From the NCBI GenBank assembly GCA_038521345.1, contig JBCBKU010000037.1, forward strand, positions 1-15,047: a stretch of DNA of 15,047 bases, given 5' to 3'. Source of the DNA: JBCBKU01 sp038521345. Its GTDB lineage: Bacteria; Pseudomonadota; Alphaproteobacteria; Rhodobacterales; Rhodobacteraceae. Position 1 is the first letter of the stretch. The number at the start of each line of letters is the position of its first letter. The position numbers and the translations under genes were made by a program. Shown one piece after another: positions 6,517 to 13,904 of the stretch. The notes under the pieces are model-generated. The model was not told where the DNA came from. It made no database searches and saw only the letters and a program-made list of their open reading frames with translations.

Positions 6517-7804
6517 ACCGGCCTTCCGCGGCCAGGCGTCGGACCAAGACCAAGGACAGTATCGCGGCGAGGAGGAGAAAGGCCGCACCGACGCTCCATG
6601 CGATGGGAGTGGAATACATCTCGGCGAGTGCACCGGCGAACACGAGACCCGATGCGGCCCCCAGCTGTTGTATCAGTGATCTCAAGGACAGCATGGTCGA
6701 CCTCTGACCGTCGTCCACGCAACGGTGCAGAATGCTGCTGGCCGGTGTCTCGGCCACACCAAGGACCACCGAATACAGGATGAAGACACACGCGAAGCCA
6801 AGGATACTGTCCTGAAATGACAGGGCGATCTGAACGCAAGCGAGGCAGGCAAACGTCGCCGCAAGCGTCATGGCGTGCCGCCGCTTGAAGATCCGGCTGA
6901 TATATGGCGACAAAGATGCGCCGAAAGCGATGGCAAAGAAGTAGGTCGCTGTCAGGGCGCCGATGACGGTATTGGCGGCGCCGTTGTCCAACATTGGCTT
7001 GGCAAAGGTCGGCCAGATGATCTCGACCGGGTTGGTTGCCATCAGGAAGAGTGCCAGCGCTGTCAGCAGGAGGGACAGTGCGGGATGTCTCACCGCAAGC
7101 AGGCCCGCGTCCTTGATCACCGCCGGGACATTCGCGAACCCCTGTCTGAGTGCGTCTTGGGTCACGGCGCGTGGTTCTTCGACAATGGCCACCACCGTGA
7201 AACCAAACACGCCCAGCATCACGGCAAAGCTCGCGGCATAGGAGACGTCATAGACGCTGAAACCGATGTGTTCCGCGACCGAACCCAAGAGATCAGGCAG
7301 AAGACCTCCGAAGATCGCGCCGATGGCCAACCCGGTGGCATTGGCCCATTGCGCCTTGGCCAGCGCGGGCTGGACATCCACATTGGGCGCGGTTGCGGTG
7401 AACGTTTCGACAAACCACGCATCAAGCGTCCCCGACCGAAGCGCGCGCCCGAAACCGATGAACGCGAAAGACAAGGCGAGAACAATGAAGTCGCTGGTTG
7501 CGAGAAAGAGCGCGAGCGACATCAAGCTGGCGATGACCGCTGTCAGAAAGACCGGTTTGCGTCCGATACTGTCTGCCAGGCCGCCAAAGGGCAGCTCCAT
7601 CGCCATAGTGGTGAGCGAATAAACCCCGAAGAGAAGCGAGATTTGAACAAGGTCCATGCCCCGGTCGCTTAACGCCAGCGCGACAACCGCAACCGTCAAA
7701 CCCATCGCAAAACGATCAAGAAACTGGTGTATCTGAAACAGCCGAACGTGCCGTCGTGCCGGATCGGGGAGCGCTGCGAAGGAAAACTCTGTTTCGTTTG
7801 CCAT
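6515..7804 (-). CDS. Major facilitator superfamily transporter
   Basis: This 429-residue membrane protein has about 12 hydrophobic segments. The MFS signature loop between helices 2 and 3 is present (GGLADSIGRKP, about residue 75), preceded by FLDRFAMGL in helix 1 and followed by the GFGRALRSGTLDAW helix-4 region. There are no subunit partners, so it probably acts as a proton-coupled single-component carrier in the inner membrane. It is downstream of a TetR regulator in the same direction (90 bp) and divergent from the six-gene biosynthetic operon. The natural reading is an exporter for that pathway's product, or a drug/toxin exporter. The ATG at 7804 is used; a GTG at 7837 would add 11 residues and neither ribosome site is strong. 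Confidence 0.9.
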   Translation of the reverse strand: MANETEFSFAALPDPARRHVRLFQIHQFLDRFAMGLTVAVVALALSDRGMDLVQISLLFGVYSLTTMAMELPFGGLADSIGRKPVFLTAVIASLMSLALFLATSDFIVLALSFAFIGFGRALRSGTLDAWFVETFTATAPNVDVQPALAKAQWANATGLAIGAIFGGLLPDLLGSVAEHIGFSVYDVSYAASFAVMLGVFGFTVVAIVEEPRAVTQDALRQGFANVPAVIKDAGLLAVRHPALSLLLTALALFLMATNPVEIIWPTFAKPMLDNGAANTVIGALTATYFFAIAFGASLSPYISRIFKRRHAMTLAATFACLACVQIALSFQDSILGFACVFILYSVVLGVAETPASSILHRCVDDGQRSTMLSLRSLIQQLGAASGLVFAGALAEMYSTPIAWSVGAAFLLLAAILSLVLVRRLAAEGR

Positions 7805-7894
7805 AATCGCAACATCGACCCTGCTGCCACCCCGCACAATTCTTTTGGTGCGCCGGACCCTGCCGCCCGGCCCTTCCGCCTGAGCGCCCGGCGC

Positions 7895-8482
7895 TTATGC
7901 CCGCGCAGCGAGGTAGAGATCGATCAGGTCATCGACGGCGTCGTCGTGGCTTCGATCCGCGCTGAGGCGCCCGGCGGCGGCGAGCGCGAAGATCCCGTAG
8001 AGGCTGTTCCAGAGCAGGCGCGCGTCGCGAAGGCGCTGGTTGGCCTCGTCCGGGCCGTAGAACCTGGAAATCGCGTCGCAGAGAAGATCGAGCAGTTGTG
8101 CGACCTGCTGATGATAGGCGGGCGACGCCGTATGATCCGCCCCGAAGGCATAGCTGATGACGGCGTCCCATTCCCGTGGGTGGTCGTTTGCGAATTCGAG
8201 AAATCCGTGGGCGAGGCGCCGCAGGCGGCCTTGCACCGACGGGTCGTCCGGGCTCGACTTGCAATGGGCGTAGAGCAGGTCCAGCGTTCCGATATTGATC
8301 TCTTCGACCAATGCGTCGCGGTTCCGAAAAACCTGGTAGAGGGTTCCGCTGGTATACCCGATACGCGCCGCAAGGGTGCGGGTCGAAAGAGCGGTGACAC
8401 CCTTTTCACGGATGATCTCGCGCGCAGCCGCCAGCGCCATATCCCTGAGTTCCACCCGCGTATGATCTGATCTTCTTGCCAT
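7895..8482 (-). CDS. TetR/AcrR-family transcriptional regulator
   Basis: This 195-residue protein has a typical TetR N-terminal DNA-binding domain: helix 1 with ALAAAREIIREKG, then the helix-turn-helix ALSTRTLAARIGYTSGTLYQVF (about residues 31-52) and the NRDALVEEI continuation. The C-terminal part (about 70-195) is all-helical with no catalytic motif, as expected for the ligand-binding and dimer domain. It is 90 bp upstream of the MFS gene in the same direction and divergent from the biosynthetic operon. Two matching palindromic sites lie in the 106 bp upstream of it. It very likely represses its own transcript and the divergent operon and is released by a pathway metabolite or exported compound; the ligand is unknown. 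A 5-bp stem with a 3-base loop (7883-7895) overlaps its stop codon. Confidence 0.92.
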   Translation of the reverse strand: MARRSDHTRVELRDMALAAAREIIREKGVTALSTRTLAARIGYTSGTLYQVFRNRDALVEEINIGTLDLLYAHCKSSPDDPSVQGRLRRLAHGFLEFANDHPREWDAVISYAFGADHTASPAYHQQVAQLLDLLCDAISRFYGPDEANQRLRDARLLWNSLYGIFALAAAGRLSADRSHDDAVDDLIDLYLAARA

Positions 8483-8528
8483 ATTTCAGATGGTTAGGGG
8501 AGATGACGCGGCGTCGTCAAGAAATTTA

Positions 8529-8544
8529 TTGATCGATGATTAAT
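8529..8544. promoter_or_regulatory. Candidate TetR operator, site 1
   Basis: TTGATCGATGATTAAT is an imperfect palindrome (5 of 7 base pairs over the first 15 bases) and is repeated with two changes at 8558-8573. Its first six bases double as the -35 element of the candidate forward promoter, so a bound repressor would block RNA polymerase. Confidence 0.65.
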
Positions 8545-8557
8545 TCTACTTCATATT
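8529..8557 (+). promoter_or_regulatory. Candidate promoter of the biosynthetic operon
   Basis: TTGATC (8529-8534) and CATATT (8552-8557) are 17 bp apart, a reasonable sigma-70 pair in a stretch that is markedly AT-rich compared with the surrounding DNA. The start point would be near 8564, inside the second operator copy. Confidence 0.5.
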
Positions 8558-8573
8558 TTGATCAGTGATTAAT
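8558..8573. promoter_or_regulatory. Candidate TetR operator, site 2
   Basis: TTGATCAGTGATTAAT matches site 1 at 14 of 16 bases in the same orientation, with 29 bp from start to start. It is palindromic at 6 of 7 pairs over the first 15 bases. It covers the expected transcription start of the operon. Confidence 0.65.
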
Positions 8574-8588
8574 AACTGGAGTTCGCCG

Positions 8589-8753
8589 ATGCCCGCCCTT
8601 GAACGGAGCCGCCGCGTCGCGCTAGTGCGCAAGGGGCCGATGCCCTCTGCCGAACCGCCCGCCACGGGCGAGCCGCGATCGGGGTGCCGAGGTCCGCGCG
8701 CGCATGCGGCCCCGGCTGCACCTCAAGTGAAACAGGCTCCGGGAGCCGACGAC
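8589..8753 (+). other. Operon leader or N-terminal extension of the ketosynthase
   Basis: This 55-codon stretch is in frame with the ketosynthase and begins at an ATG with a GGAG ribosome site (8578-8581). The encoded segment is rich in Pro, Ala, Arg and Gly and shows no FabH similarity. By my count GC at codon position 1 (about 84%) exceeds that at position 3 (about 71%), unlike genuine genes in this block. It may be an untranslated leader, a translated extension, or a regulatory leader. Confidence 0.45.
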
Positions 8754-9755
8754 GTGCAAGACAACGCCCTGAGAATAGCTGTTCGCGGAACCGGTCGGGC
8801 GCTTCCGGCCCGGTCGGTCACGACCGCGGATCTGGGGGATATTCTCGGGCCCGGGGGGGCGACCTGTGCCAGCGGGGTCACGCAGCGCTTTGTCTGCGGC
8901 GAGGAAACGCAGATCGATCTGGCGGTGGCGGCTTCGGCCGCGGCCTTGGACGATGCGGGTGTGACGGCCAAGGACATCGACCTGATCATCTCAGGCTCTG
9001 CCGTGCCCTATCAGCCGATCCCGGCCATGGCGCCCTTGATCATGCGGGCGCTTGGCACCGCCGACGGATCCGCCGCCGCGTTCGACGTCAACAGCACCTG
9101 CCTGAGCTTCGTGAGCGCGATGGAAATGGCGGCCCGGATGATTCAGGGGGGCGGTGCCCGCCGGGCGCTCGTCGTTGCCTCCGAGGTCGCATCGCGCGCC
9201 GTTCCTTGGGAGACGCAGCCCGAGGTGGCCGCGCTGTTCGGAGACGGGGCGGCGGCGGCGGTGATCTCGGCCTCGGCTCCGGACGAGACGGGCGAGATCC
9301 GAGCGGTGCGCCTGCGCAGCTATCCTTCGGGTTACGAGGCGTGTGGCATCGGCGCCGGCGGCACGCGGTTCGATCTCGAGGCGGAGCGCGAGGCGTTTCT
9401 GGCCCATTCCAAGTTCACCATGGAAGGCAAGACGCTGTTCCGTCTTGCATCGAAGTACTTCGGCGACTTTGTGGAAGATCTTCTGGCCGATGCGGGGTGG
9501 GATAGGCGCGATGTCGATCTCGTGGTTCCGCATCAGGCAAGCCCGGCGGCGCTGGACCACATGATCCACCAAACAGGGTTCGACAGGGCGCGGGTCGTGC
9601 GCATTGCCGAGCGATTTGGCAACCAGATCGCCGCGTCAATCCCGTTCGGATTCGATCTGGCCCGGAAAGAGGGGCACGTACCCAAAGGCAGCCGGGTCCT
9701 GTTTCTTGGCACCTCTGCAGGTGTCAGTTTCGGCGGCGCGGCGCTGGTGATCTAG
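8754..9755 (+). CDS. Ketosynthase III (FabH/OleA-like 3-oxoacyl-ACP synthase III family)
   Basis: This is a thiolase-fold condensing enzyme of 333 residues from this GTG start. All three catalytic residues are visible: Cys116 in DVNSTCLSF, His260 in VVPHQAS and Asn290 in RFGNQIAAS, spaced like Cys112/His244/Asn274 of E. coli FabH. A C-terminal glycine-rich LFLGTSAGVSFGGAALV completes the fold. The segment CLSFVSAMEMAARMIQGG is close to the corresponding part of OleA (head-to-head acyl condensation), so it may join two acyl chains rather than start fatty-acid synthesis. The GTG is preceded by GGGAG with 8-base spacing and puts the cysteine at the normal place. An ATG at 8589 would give a 388-residue form. 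It is the first gene of the operon; the next gene starts immediately after its stop. No acyl carrier protein gene is in the window. Confidence 0.9.
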   Translation: MQDNALRIAVRGTGRALPARSVTTADLGDILGPGGATCASGVTQRFVCGEETQIDLAVAASAAALDDAGVTAKDIDLIISGSAVPYQPIPAMAPLIMRALGTADGSAAAFDVNSTCLSFVSAMEMAARMIQGGGARRALVVASEVASRAVPWETQPEVAALFGDGAAAAVISASAPDETGEIRAVRLRSYPSGYEACGIGAGGTRFDLEAEREAFLAHSKFTMEGKTLFRLASKYFGDFVEDLLADAGWDRRDVDLVVPHQASPAALDHMIHQTGFDRARVVRIAERFGNQIAASIPFGFDLARKEGHVPKGSRVLFLGTSAGVSFGGAALVI

Positions 9756-10727
9756 GTGGGGCGCGTCCTTGTCACGGGGGCCACGGGGTTTCTGGGCGGC
9801 GCGGTGCTGCGCCGGCTGGGGGCGCGGGGTGTCGGTCAGGGGCGCAACCCGGCGATGCTGGATGCCCTAAAGACCGGGGGTCTGAGCGTCGTGCGCTGGG
9901 ACCTGCCGGGCCCGGCGCCGACTGCGCCTGAGTTGGCGGAAATCACAGCGGTTGTGCATTGTGCCGGTCTTTCCGCGCCCTTTGGCTCCTCGAAGGCGTT
10001 TCACCGAGCCAATGTGCTGGGGACAAGGGCGGTGATCGACTTTGCCAAGGCTCGCGGCGTCGAACGGTTTGTCTTCGTGTCGAGCCCGTCGGTCTACTTC
10101 GCGTTGCAAGACCAACTGGACATGCGCGAAGACGCGGATCTGCCCCGGCCTTTCACGGCCTATGCCGAAAGCAAGATCGCGGCCGAGGCGCTGGTGCGGG
10201 CCCGGCCAGAACTTGGCCCGGTGATCCTGCGCCCGAGAGGTCTGTATGGCCCGGGCGACACCGCGCTGCTGCCGCGTCTGCTGAAGACGGCCGGGGCCCG
10301 TCCGCTGCCACGGTTCAGGGACGGCCGGGCGCGGATCGATCTGACCTATATCGATGACGTCGTGCAGGCCGTTCTTGCCGCGCTGGCGGCGGACGACGTC
10401 GCCGCCGGGCAAACCGTCAACATCTCCGGTGGCGAAGTGATCCCGGTGCACGACATCGTCGAGCGCGCCTGCGCCCTTGCGGGCGTCATCCCCCGGTGGC
10501 GCGACATGCCGCTTCGCCCCGCGCTTTGGGCCGCGCGGCTGGCAGAGACCGCCGCGTTTTGGTCGCCGGGCCAGCAAGAGCCCCTGGTGACGCGGTATGC
10601 CCTTGGTCTTTTCGCTTTTGAGCAGAGTCTGAATATCGACCGTGCCCGCGAGGTCCTGAACTGGACCCCGAACGTCGGTTTCGCGGAGGGACTTTCGCGC
10701 ACGTTCGGTCCGGAGGGTCCGGCATGA
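9756..10727 (+). CDS. NAD(P)-dependent epimerase/dehydratase, extended SDR (OleD/3beta-HSD-like)
   Basis: This 323-residue extended short-chain dehydrogenase has an N-terminal nucleotide-binding motif TGATGFLGG (7-15), followed by VVHCAGLSAPFG, RFVFVSSPSVYF and the catalytic YAESK (Tyr136, Lys140). Further on come LRPRGLYGPGD and a DLTYIDDVV segment typical of the epimerase/3beta-hydroxysteroid dehydrogenase branch. The SSPSVYF and RGLYGPGD surroundings recall OleD, which reduces the 2-alkyl-3-keto acid made by OleA. With a ketosynthase immediately upstream, reduction of its beta-keto product is the likeliest role. The GTG start directly follows the TAG of the ketosynthase with no spacer and no clear ribosome site, so translation is probably coupled. 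Its stop overlaps the next start by 4 bp. Confidence 0.9.
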   Translation: MGRVLVTGATGFLGGAVLRRLGARGVGQGRNPAMLDALKTGGLSVVRWDLPGPAPTAPELAEITAVVHCAGLSAPFGSSKAFHRANVLGTRAVIDFAKARGVERFVFVSSPSVYFALQDQLDMREDADLPRPFTAYAESKIAAEALVRARPELGPVILRPRGLYGPGDTALLPRLLKTAGARPLPRFRDGRARIDLTYIDDVVQAVLAALAADDVAAGQTVNISGGEVIPVHDIVERACALAGVIPRWRDMPLRPALWAARLAETAAFWSPGQQEPLVTRYALGLFAFEQSLNIDRAREVLNWTPNVGFAEGLSRTFGPEGPA

Positions 10728-11548
10728 CGCCCGTTTTCGCCAACAGCGCGTGGGTGACGGGACCCGAGCGGTTTCTTATGCAAAGCGGGCGCTGGCGCAT
10801 GCGGCGGCTTTGCGTGCGCTACGGTGTCTTCGTGCATCCAGCGGCGGGGCCGGTTCTGATCGATACCGGATACGCGGCGTCGGGCCTCAACCGCCCCGAC
10901 CGCTCGTTCTGGCTGGGGGCCTATGCCCGCACGCTTGCGCCCGAAATCAACACATCCGAGCAACCGGGCGCGGCCCTTGCAACGCTCGGTCTTGAATTGC
11001 GGGACATTGGCACGGTGATTGTCACGCATTTCCACGCCGATCATGTGTCGGGCCTTGCAGAAATTCCGAATGCCCGGTTTGTCGCGAGCGGGACCGCTTG
11101 GAAGCGGCTCCAGCGCATAGGTGTGATCAAGGCCATTCGCCACGGGGTGTTCCCGGAACTGCTTCCGGCGGACTTTGCAGAGCGGCTTGATCCGATCGAG
11201 GCGCAGCCGGTCACGACGCATGCCGGCGGCATTGGCGGGCATGATCTTTTCGGCGATGGCCGCGTGCTTGCCGTCCCGCTGCCGGGGCATGCCGACGGCC
11301 ATTTCGGCCTGCTGTTTGCGAAGACCGATCCGCCCCTTCTCTATGGCGCCGATGCCCAATGGTTGCTTGAGGCGCTTGTGCGCGGGTCCCGTCCCCGGAT
11401 CCTGCCCCGGCTGCTGTCGACGGATTATGGCGCCGTGGCATCGAGCTCTGATCTGGTCGCGGCGTTTCGCGATACCGGGGGTGATGTCGTCCTGTGCCAC
11501 GACGATGCGCCGACGCAATACGATCTGAGTGCGGGGGCGCGGCTGTGA
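10724..11548 (+). CDS. Metallo-beta-lactamase-fold hydrolase
   Basis: This 274-residue MBL-fold enzyme has an apparently complete di-metal site: HFHADH (102-107), His189 in PGHADGH, Asp210 in GADAQW and His259 in LCHDD. The VLIDTGYA strand precedes it as in the lactonase-like branch. No signal peptide is visible, so it is probably cytoplasmic. In the pathway it could be a thioesterase, lactonase or ester hydrolase acting on the acyl intermediate, or a self-protection or turnover enzyme; the sequence does not decide. The start codon overlaps the SDR stop (ATGA) and its own stop overlaps the next start (GTGA), so the gene is translationally coupled on both sides. Confidence 0.9.
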   Translation: MTPVFANSAWVTGPERFLMQSGRWRMRRLCVRYGVFVHPAAGPVLIDTGYAASGLNRPDRSFWLGAYARTLAPEINTSEQPGAALATLGLELRDIGTVIVTHFHADHVSGLAEIPNARFVASGTAWKRLQRIGVIKAIRHGVFPELLPADFAERLDPIEAQPVTTHAGGIGGHDLFGDGRVLAVPLPGHADGHFGLLFAKTDPPLLYGADAQWLLEALVRGSRPRILPRLLSTDYGAVASSSDLVAAFRDTGGDVVLCHDDAPTQYDLSAGARL

Positions 11549-12813
11549 TCCCGGTTCTGAACGCCCCGGCGAGCTTTCTTACCACCCGTCGCCTGTCCCG
11601 CCCAGGGCTCGACCGAGCTGGTTTTGAGCGGGCACAGCGCCGGGCGCTTGATCGCTGGCTTGTCCGCGCCCTTCCAAAGACCCGCGCTTTCGCGGGGGCG
11701 CCGCGCGATCTGGCGGCGTTGCCCGTCATGGACAAGGCGGCGCTCATGGCGGGCTTTTCGGCCTACAACATCCACGGGATTACCGATGCAGAGGTGCGCG
11801 CAGCCATGGCGCGCGATTATCGCATCGGTGACCTGACTGTAGGCGCCAGTACGGGAACCAGCGGGAACCGGGGCCTCTTCGTGATCTCGAATGCCGAGCG
11901 GTTCCGCTGGCTGGGCAGCATTCTGGCGAAGACAATTGCCGATCTGCTTTGGCAGCGGCAGCGCGTGGCGATCATCCTGCCGCAGGGCACGGGGCTTTAC
12001 GACAGCGCCAACCGGTTTCAGCGGATCCGGCTCCAGTTCTTTGACCTGACCGCGCACCCGGACAGTTGGCAGAGCGCGCTGGAAGCCTTCGACCCGACGG
12101 TGATCGTCGCCCCGCCCAAGGTGCTGCGCCATATGGCCGAGGGCGCGTTCCGCCTGTCGCCGGTCAGGGTGTTTTCAGCCGCCGAGACGTTGGACCCTGT
12201 GGACCGCCCGGTGATCGAGGCCGCGTACGGCGCGCCGCTTCGCCAGATCTACATGGCGACCGAGGGGCTTCTTGGCGTCTCGTGCGGCCACGGGCGCCTG
12301 CACCTGGCCGAGGACTCGGTTTATTTCGAATACGAGGCGGCAGGTGGGGGCCTCGTGACGCCGCTGATCTCGTCGTTCCGGCGCGAGACCCAGATCCTAG
12401 CCCGCTACCGGATGAACGACCTGCTTCGGCTTGACCCGGAACCCTGCCCGTGCGGCGCACCCCTGCAGGCAGTGTCGGAGGTTGTGGGGCGGATGGACGA
12501 TTGTTTTCGTCTTGCGGGCCCCGGGGGAGCCGGGCTGATCACGCCCGACATCCTGAGGAACGCCGTGCTGGATGCGGACAGGCGCATTGCGGATTTCCGG
12601 ATCATCCAGAAAGGCGCCCGCGACATCGAGCTGGTTCTGCCTTCGGGCCTTGCCGATCCTGCCGCAGAGGCGGCGGTGGCTGCGCTGCGCACCCTACTGA
12701 GCAAACAGGGTCTTTGCGCAGAGATCCGGCTGGTTCACGGGGACCTGCCGCTTGATGTCACGCGCAAGCTGCGGCGCGTCGAGTGCCGGGTCGATCCCGG
12801 ATCTGTCGCATGA
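11545..12813 (+). CDS. Coenzyme F390 synthetase/PaaK-like adenylate-forming enzyme
   Basis: This 422-residue ligase belongs to the PaaK/F390-synthetase branch of the ANL adenylating family. It shows the phosphate-binding loop STGTSGNRG (about 102-110), the IYMATEGLLG (A5-like) segment, RYRMNDLLRL (about 287; the family norm is YRTGDL, so Thr-Gly is changed to Met-Asn while the Asp is kept), CPCG at 301-304 and a VVGRMDDCF hinge, then a short C-terminal domain ending with DVTRKLRRVE. It would activate a carboxylic acid with ATP to an acyl-adenylate, then transfer it to a thiol, amine or alcohol. The GTG at 11545 is chosen since it gives the same 4-bp overlap as the operon's other junctions. 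A role in F390 formation is unlikely in such an operon. The acid substrate is unknown. Confidence 0.87.
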   Translation: MIPVLNAPASFLTTRRLSRPGLDRAGFERAQRRALDRWLVRALPKTRAFAGAPRDLAALPVMDKAALMAGFSAYNIHGITDAEVRAAMARDYRIGDLTVGASTGTSGNRGLFVISNAERFRWLGSILAKTIADLLWQRQRVAIILPQGTGLYDSANRFQRIRLQFFDLTAHPDSWQSALEAFDPTVIVAPPKVLRHMAEGAFRLSPVRVFSAAETLDPVDRPVIEAAYGAPLRQIYMATEGLLGVSCGHGRLHLAEDSVYFEYEAAGGGLVTPLISSFRRETQILARYRMNDLLRLDPEPCPCGAPLQAVSEVVGRMDDCFRLAGPGGAGLITPDILRNAVLDADRRIADFRIIQKGARDIELVLPSGLADPAAEAAVAALRTLLSKQGLCAEIRLVHGDLPLDVTRKLRRVECRVDPGSVA

Positions 12814-13904
12814 CGGTGCAGGGGTCGCGCGTGGATGCCCTTGTGGATTGCTTTGCCCGCCATGGCAGTGCGGCGCTGATTGCCAATCTTTCCACCCGGG
12901 TGGAGCGGCTGGACCTGAACGGCCATGTCTTCCCCATCACGATCAACGACGGGGGGCGGCCCGGGAACTGCTACATCTGCAATCCGGTTACGGGGTACAC
13001 GGACTACGCCATCGAAGAGACACGCAACTTCGTCTCCCATCCACTCCTGCGGCGTGGCCTTGTCGGGTTGATCCGCGCGACCGCACCCGTTTTGCGGGCG
13101 ACCGGGCTCGACCGATCGGTGCATGTGAACAACTGGCTTTTTTCCACCAATCCCGCGCCGGACATTGACCGCGCGACCGCGGCCGCCATGCGCGACGGGC
13201 TTGTCGCGCGCTTTCCGGCCCATGGGCTGTTGATCCGGTCGCTGAATACCTATGCGGACCAAGCGGCGCTGGACGCGCTGGGCGCCGAGGGGTTCACGCT
13301 TTTGCCGTCGCGCCAGATCTACCTTTTCGACGGCTGTGCCACGGGGGCGGCAACAAAGGACATGAAGCGTGACCGCGCGTTGCTGCGAAAGACGCCCCTG
13401 CAGATGGTTGGCAACGACGGGTTCGGACCCGGGGACTTTGAACAGAGTGCCCGGCTTTATGCCCAGCTATACCTCGACAAGTACACGGCGCTGAACCCGC
13501 AATACACGGCAACCTTTCTGGCCGAAATGCACCGAGCCGGGCTTTTGTGCATGGAAGGGTTCCGGGATGCGGATGGCCGGCTTGCCGCGGTCGGCGGACG
13601 GTTCGTCTATGGTCGGACACTGACCCAGCCGCTACTGGGCTATGATACATCGCGGCCGCAGAAGGACGGGCTTTACCGCTTGATCACGGCGACAGCCCAG
13701 CGGGACGCGATGGATGAGGGTCTTCTTTTCAACATGAGCGCCGGGGCGGCGGGCTTCAAACGCCTCAGGGGCGCGGTGCCTGCTGTGGAATACAGTGCCG
13801 TCTACACGCGCCATCTTCCGGGCGGACAACGCCGGGCGACCGCGGTGATCTCGGGCCTGCTCACGCGTATCGGCATTCCCCTTTTGCAAAGGTTCGAACT
13901 ATGA
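12810..13904 (+). CDS. GNAT/FemAB-like acyltransferase-type protein
   Basis: This 364-residue protein has no signal peptide or membrane segment. The C-terminal half (from about residue 195) resembles FemAB/BioF2-like GNAT acyltransferases, especially the segment RLYAQLYLDKYTALNPQYT and the following FRDADGRLAAVGGRFVYG strand pair. The N-terminal half (with a CYICNP motif near residue 55) I do not recognise. By position between the adenylating enzyme and the oxygenase, it could transfer the activated acyl group to an amine or hydroxyl acceptor; this is inference. The ATG at 12810 overlaps the previous stop by 4 bp and is preferred to an in-frame start 27 bp upstream. The stop overlaps the Rieske start by 4 bp. 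Confidence 0.72.
   Translation: MTVQGSRVDALVDCFARHGSAALIANLSTRVERLDLNGHVFPITINDGGRPGNCYICNPVTGYTDYAIEETRNFVSHPLLRRGLVGLIRATAPVLRATGLDRSVHVNNWLFSTNPAPDIDRATAAAMRDGLVARFPAHGLLIRSLNTYADQAALDALGAEGFTLLPSRQIYLFDGCATGAATKDMKRDRALLRKTPLQMVGNDGFGPGDFEQSARLYAQLYLDKYTALNPQYTATFLAEMHRAGLLCMEGFRDADGRLAAVGGRFVYGRTLTQPLLGYDTSRPQKDGLYRLITATAQRDAMDEGLLFNMSAGAAGFKRLRGAVPAVEYSAVYTRHLPGGQRRATAVISGLLTRIGIPLLQRFEL

Noticed and set aside
6875..7672. Plus-strand ORF of 265 codons
   Set aside because: It is antisense to the MFS transporter; the charged, Gln/Arg-rich product is typical of a shadow of membrane-protein codons.
7883..7895. Terminator after the TetR gene
   Set aside because: The AGCGC/GCGCT stem has only 5 bp, a 3-base loop and no T-tract; it is noted in the TetR entry only.
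8565..8588. GTG at 8565 as start of the ketosynthase
   Set aside because: It lies within the second candidate operator at the expected transcription start, with no ribosome site ahead of it.
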